Source of the DNA: a bacterium
Lineage (GTDB): Bacteria; Vulcanimicrobiota; Xenobia; Xenobiales; JADMJV01
Length of the DNA stretch: 64,000 nt
NCBI GenBank assembly: GCA_018266105.1
Contig: JAFEBA010000110.1
Coordinates: 1-64,000, forward strand
Direction of reading: 5' to 3'
Shown: one piece after another, positions 62,697-64,000 of the stretch
Layout of the letters: each line of letters starts with the position of its first letter
Numbering within the stretch: the stretch's first letter is position 1
The notes under the pieces: generated by a model
Database searches by the model: none
The model's input: the letters and a program-made list of their open reading frames with translations, nothing else
What the model was told of the DNA's origin: nothing
Translations under genes and position numbers: made by a program

Positions 62697-63575
62697 GTGA
62701 ATTTTCTTCAAAACATCCACCGGGTCAGCGACTGTGAGCCTTACTTGCCCGGACCGGGAAGCTCTCAAACCGGGCGCGAAGGGTCAATGGTGCGAGCAAG
62801 ACTCAAGCATTTTCTAGAAAAAAACGAGGCTGAAAACCATCTATTTCTGGGGGTTCTGAGCACTGCCCCGGAGGGGGTGATGCCGGTGCTGGCGCAAGAA
62901 AACGGAGAAATTCGAGCCGCCTGCATGTATGTTGAGCGCAATGTTGTGGTGGCCGGCGAGACCCACTGGGTTGCGCCACTGATTGAGGCTTGGGAGACAG
63001 ACGCCCCCGGGGTGGTGGCTCGAGCTGACCTGGCCAGCGCCTGGGCCGGGCAGTGGGCTCTCAAGCGCGGTTGTCGGGCCGAAGTCGCCGTATTCCAGCG
63101 AATCTATCGCTTATCCCAAGTCATCCCGCCCCGGCCGGTGCCAGGCAGGCTCCGTCCCGCTGGCCCTCAGGACGTGGACAAGCTTGGCGAATGGATCGAG
63201 GGATTTGAGCGGGAAGCTCTGGCTCACGAACTGAGCCCACCCGAGGTGATTCGGAGCGGGGCGGTTCGCCGGGCCCGCTCGGGCATGACCTATTTTTGGG
63301 AGGTGGAGGGAGAGCCCGTATCGATGGCCGCCCTGGCCCGTCCCAGCCGGCGCGCCATATGCGTTAATCTGGTCTATACCCCGCCCCGGTGGCGCGGCCG
63401 TGGTTACGCTTCAGCTGTGGTGGCGCAGGTCAGCCAGCTTGGCTTGAACCAGGGATTTGAATTTTGCACTCTCTACACCGATCTGGCCAACCCGACCTCA
63501 AATTCAATCTATGCCAGATTGGGCTATGAGCCGGTCTGCGACTCTCGCCACTACCAGTTCAAATACTCGGTTTGA
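62697..63575 (+). CDS. GNAT N-acetyltransferase
   Basis: A 292-aa protein. The N-terminal half (1-135) is a degenerate GNAT-like or linker region; the C-terminal half (about 145-292) has the acetyl-CoA loop TPPRWRGRGYASAVVAQV and LYTDLANPTSNSIYARLGY. The substrate is unknown. GTG start at 62697; the first 40 residues could be trimmed. It overlaps the convergent HemJ/CopD-like gene by 17 bp. Confidence 0.88.
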   Translation: MNFLQNIHRVSDCEPYLPGPGSSQTGREGSMVRARLKHFLEKNEAENHLFLGVLSTAPEGVMPVLAQENGEIRAACMYVERNVVVAGETHWVAPLIEAWETDAPGVVARADLASAWAGQWALKRGCRAEVAVFQRIYRLSQVIPPRPVPGRLRPAGPQDVDKLGEWIEGFEREALAHELSPPEVIRSGAVRRARSGMTYFWEVEGEPVSMAALARPSRRAICVNLVYTPPRWRGRGYASAVVAQVSQLGLNQGFEFCTLYTDLANPTSNSIYARLGYEPVCDSRHYQFKYSV

Positions 63576-63975
63576 GCACAACCAGTCCGGCGATCAGAAC
63601 CAGACCCAGGAAAAACCAGGGAAAGCGCAGGGGCTTGTATGTGCATTGCGGATCTCCGCAGAGTTTGCGCAGCCGCCCGGAGACGGCGCCGTGTTGGGCC
63701 GAAAGCAAGGTGGCAAAAAGCAGTTTCACGCGAAACCAGGGATGCCCCCACCACTGAGCCGAGTTGGCCATCATCCAACCCAACACCCAGGCCAGAGTCA
63801 ATCCTGTGGAGGTGATGAGGCGATGGTAGGAACGCAAGCTGACCAGGAACTTCTGCTGATTTTCGTCCCGAGGCTGACGACAAACACCGTTCACCAGCCA
63901 GGGTGTCACCAGCATTCCGGAGGCGAAAATCATGACGCTGACCAGATGAATCCATTTAACAACCAGATAGTTCAT
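63559..63975 (-). CDS. HemJ/CopD-like membrane protein
   Basis: A 138-aa protein with four hydrophobic segments. It opens with MNYLVVKWIHLVSVMIFASGM, with a conserved His in helix 1, and continues SYHRLITSTGLTLAWVLGW and WFRVKLLFATLLSAQHG. This fits HemJ (protoporphyrinogen IX oxidase) or the related CopD fold; I cannot separate the two. Only 25 bp remain upstream in the window. Confidence 0.7.
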   Translation of the reverse strand: MNYLVVKWIHLVSVMIFASGMLVTPWLVNGVCRQPRDENQQKFLVSLRSYHRLITSTGLTLAWVLGWMMANSAQWWGHPWFRVKLLFATLLSAQHGAVSGRLRKLCGDPQCTYKPLRFPWFFLGLVLIAGLVVLKPSI

Positions 63976-64000
63976 GGGTAAGGCTTCACAAAGGGCAGTA

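Noticed and set aside
1..64000. CRISPR arrays, IS elements, prophage or integron sites
   Set aside because: No evenly spaced repeats, transposase, integrase or phage structural gene was seen in either strand.

Overview
This is a GC-rich (about 60% by eye) bacterial chromosome segment, densely packed with genes on both strands. I see no rRNA, tRNA, CRISPR array, phage gene or transposase. The lineage cannot be fixed from sequence alone. The SufS-SufU pair, many histidine kinases and receivers, two transmembrane Ser/Thr kinases, FHA/PilZ/GGDEF signalling, DUF4331/DUF4132/DUF4019 proteins and Sec or lipoprotein signals suggest a free-living, poorly cultured phylum. Vulcanimicrobiota (Eremiobacterota), Armatimonadota or a neighbour is a low-confidence guess. 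Layout: 0.25-6.3 kb holds Fe-S cluster assembly (sufS-sufU), an ammonium transporter, an anthrax-lethal-factor-like metallopeptidase, and a membrane protein coupled to a Ser/Thr kinase. 6.4-21.2 kb holds a DUF4331 protein split over two genes, DUF4262, a subtilase, an MFS permease coupled to a phosphohistidine/ATP-grasp dikinase-like protein, an OPA-type transporter, a histidine kinase coupled to a degenerate GHKL-like protein, and two convergent FAD enzymes of the phytoene-desaturase/amine-oxidase superfamily. 21.4-24.7 kb holds secreted proteins (one phytochelatin-synthase-like), a PfpI protein and two small glycine-zipper proteins. 24.8-25.9 kb has no credible protein gene. It carries a clear promoter, about 1.03 kb of purine-rich sequence full of hairpins capped by GNRA, UUCG or CUUG tetraloops, and a strong intrinsic terminator. 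I read this as a large structured non-coding RNA; it is the most striking object in the window. 26.0-36.5 kb is a translationally coupled operon that mixes pseudopilus/type IV pilus parts (two prepilin-like proteins, a PilX-like protein, GspE/PilB, GspF/PilC, PilM) with four signalling proteins. 36.6-44.6 kb has an esterase, a DUF3060 lipoprotein, a YihY protein, a Ser/Thr kinase divergent from an FHA-GGDEF-PilZ-PilZ protein, a tiny polyproline protein and an OmpR-type two-component pair. 44.6-64 kb has DUF4132, a GH25 lysozyme, a GHKL-like/zinc-ribbon paralogue, a MarR-GNAT regulator behind a 38-bp palindrome, GST, a cysteine-synthase-like enzyme, a glycerophosphodiesterase, a PLD enzyme, prolyl oligopeptidase, a hybrid histidine kinase, MAPEG, GNAT and a HemJ/CopD-like protein. 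Two patterns cut across the window. A 13-bp AT-rich word (AAATTGCTTATCA) occurs four times exactly, always between genes: twice before sufS, once in the 21.3-kb divergent spacer and once just before the RNA promoter. In addition, eight convergent gene pairs overlap at their 3' ends by 4 to 87 bp.
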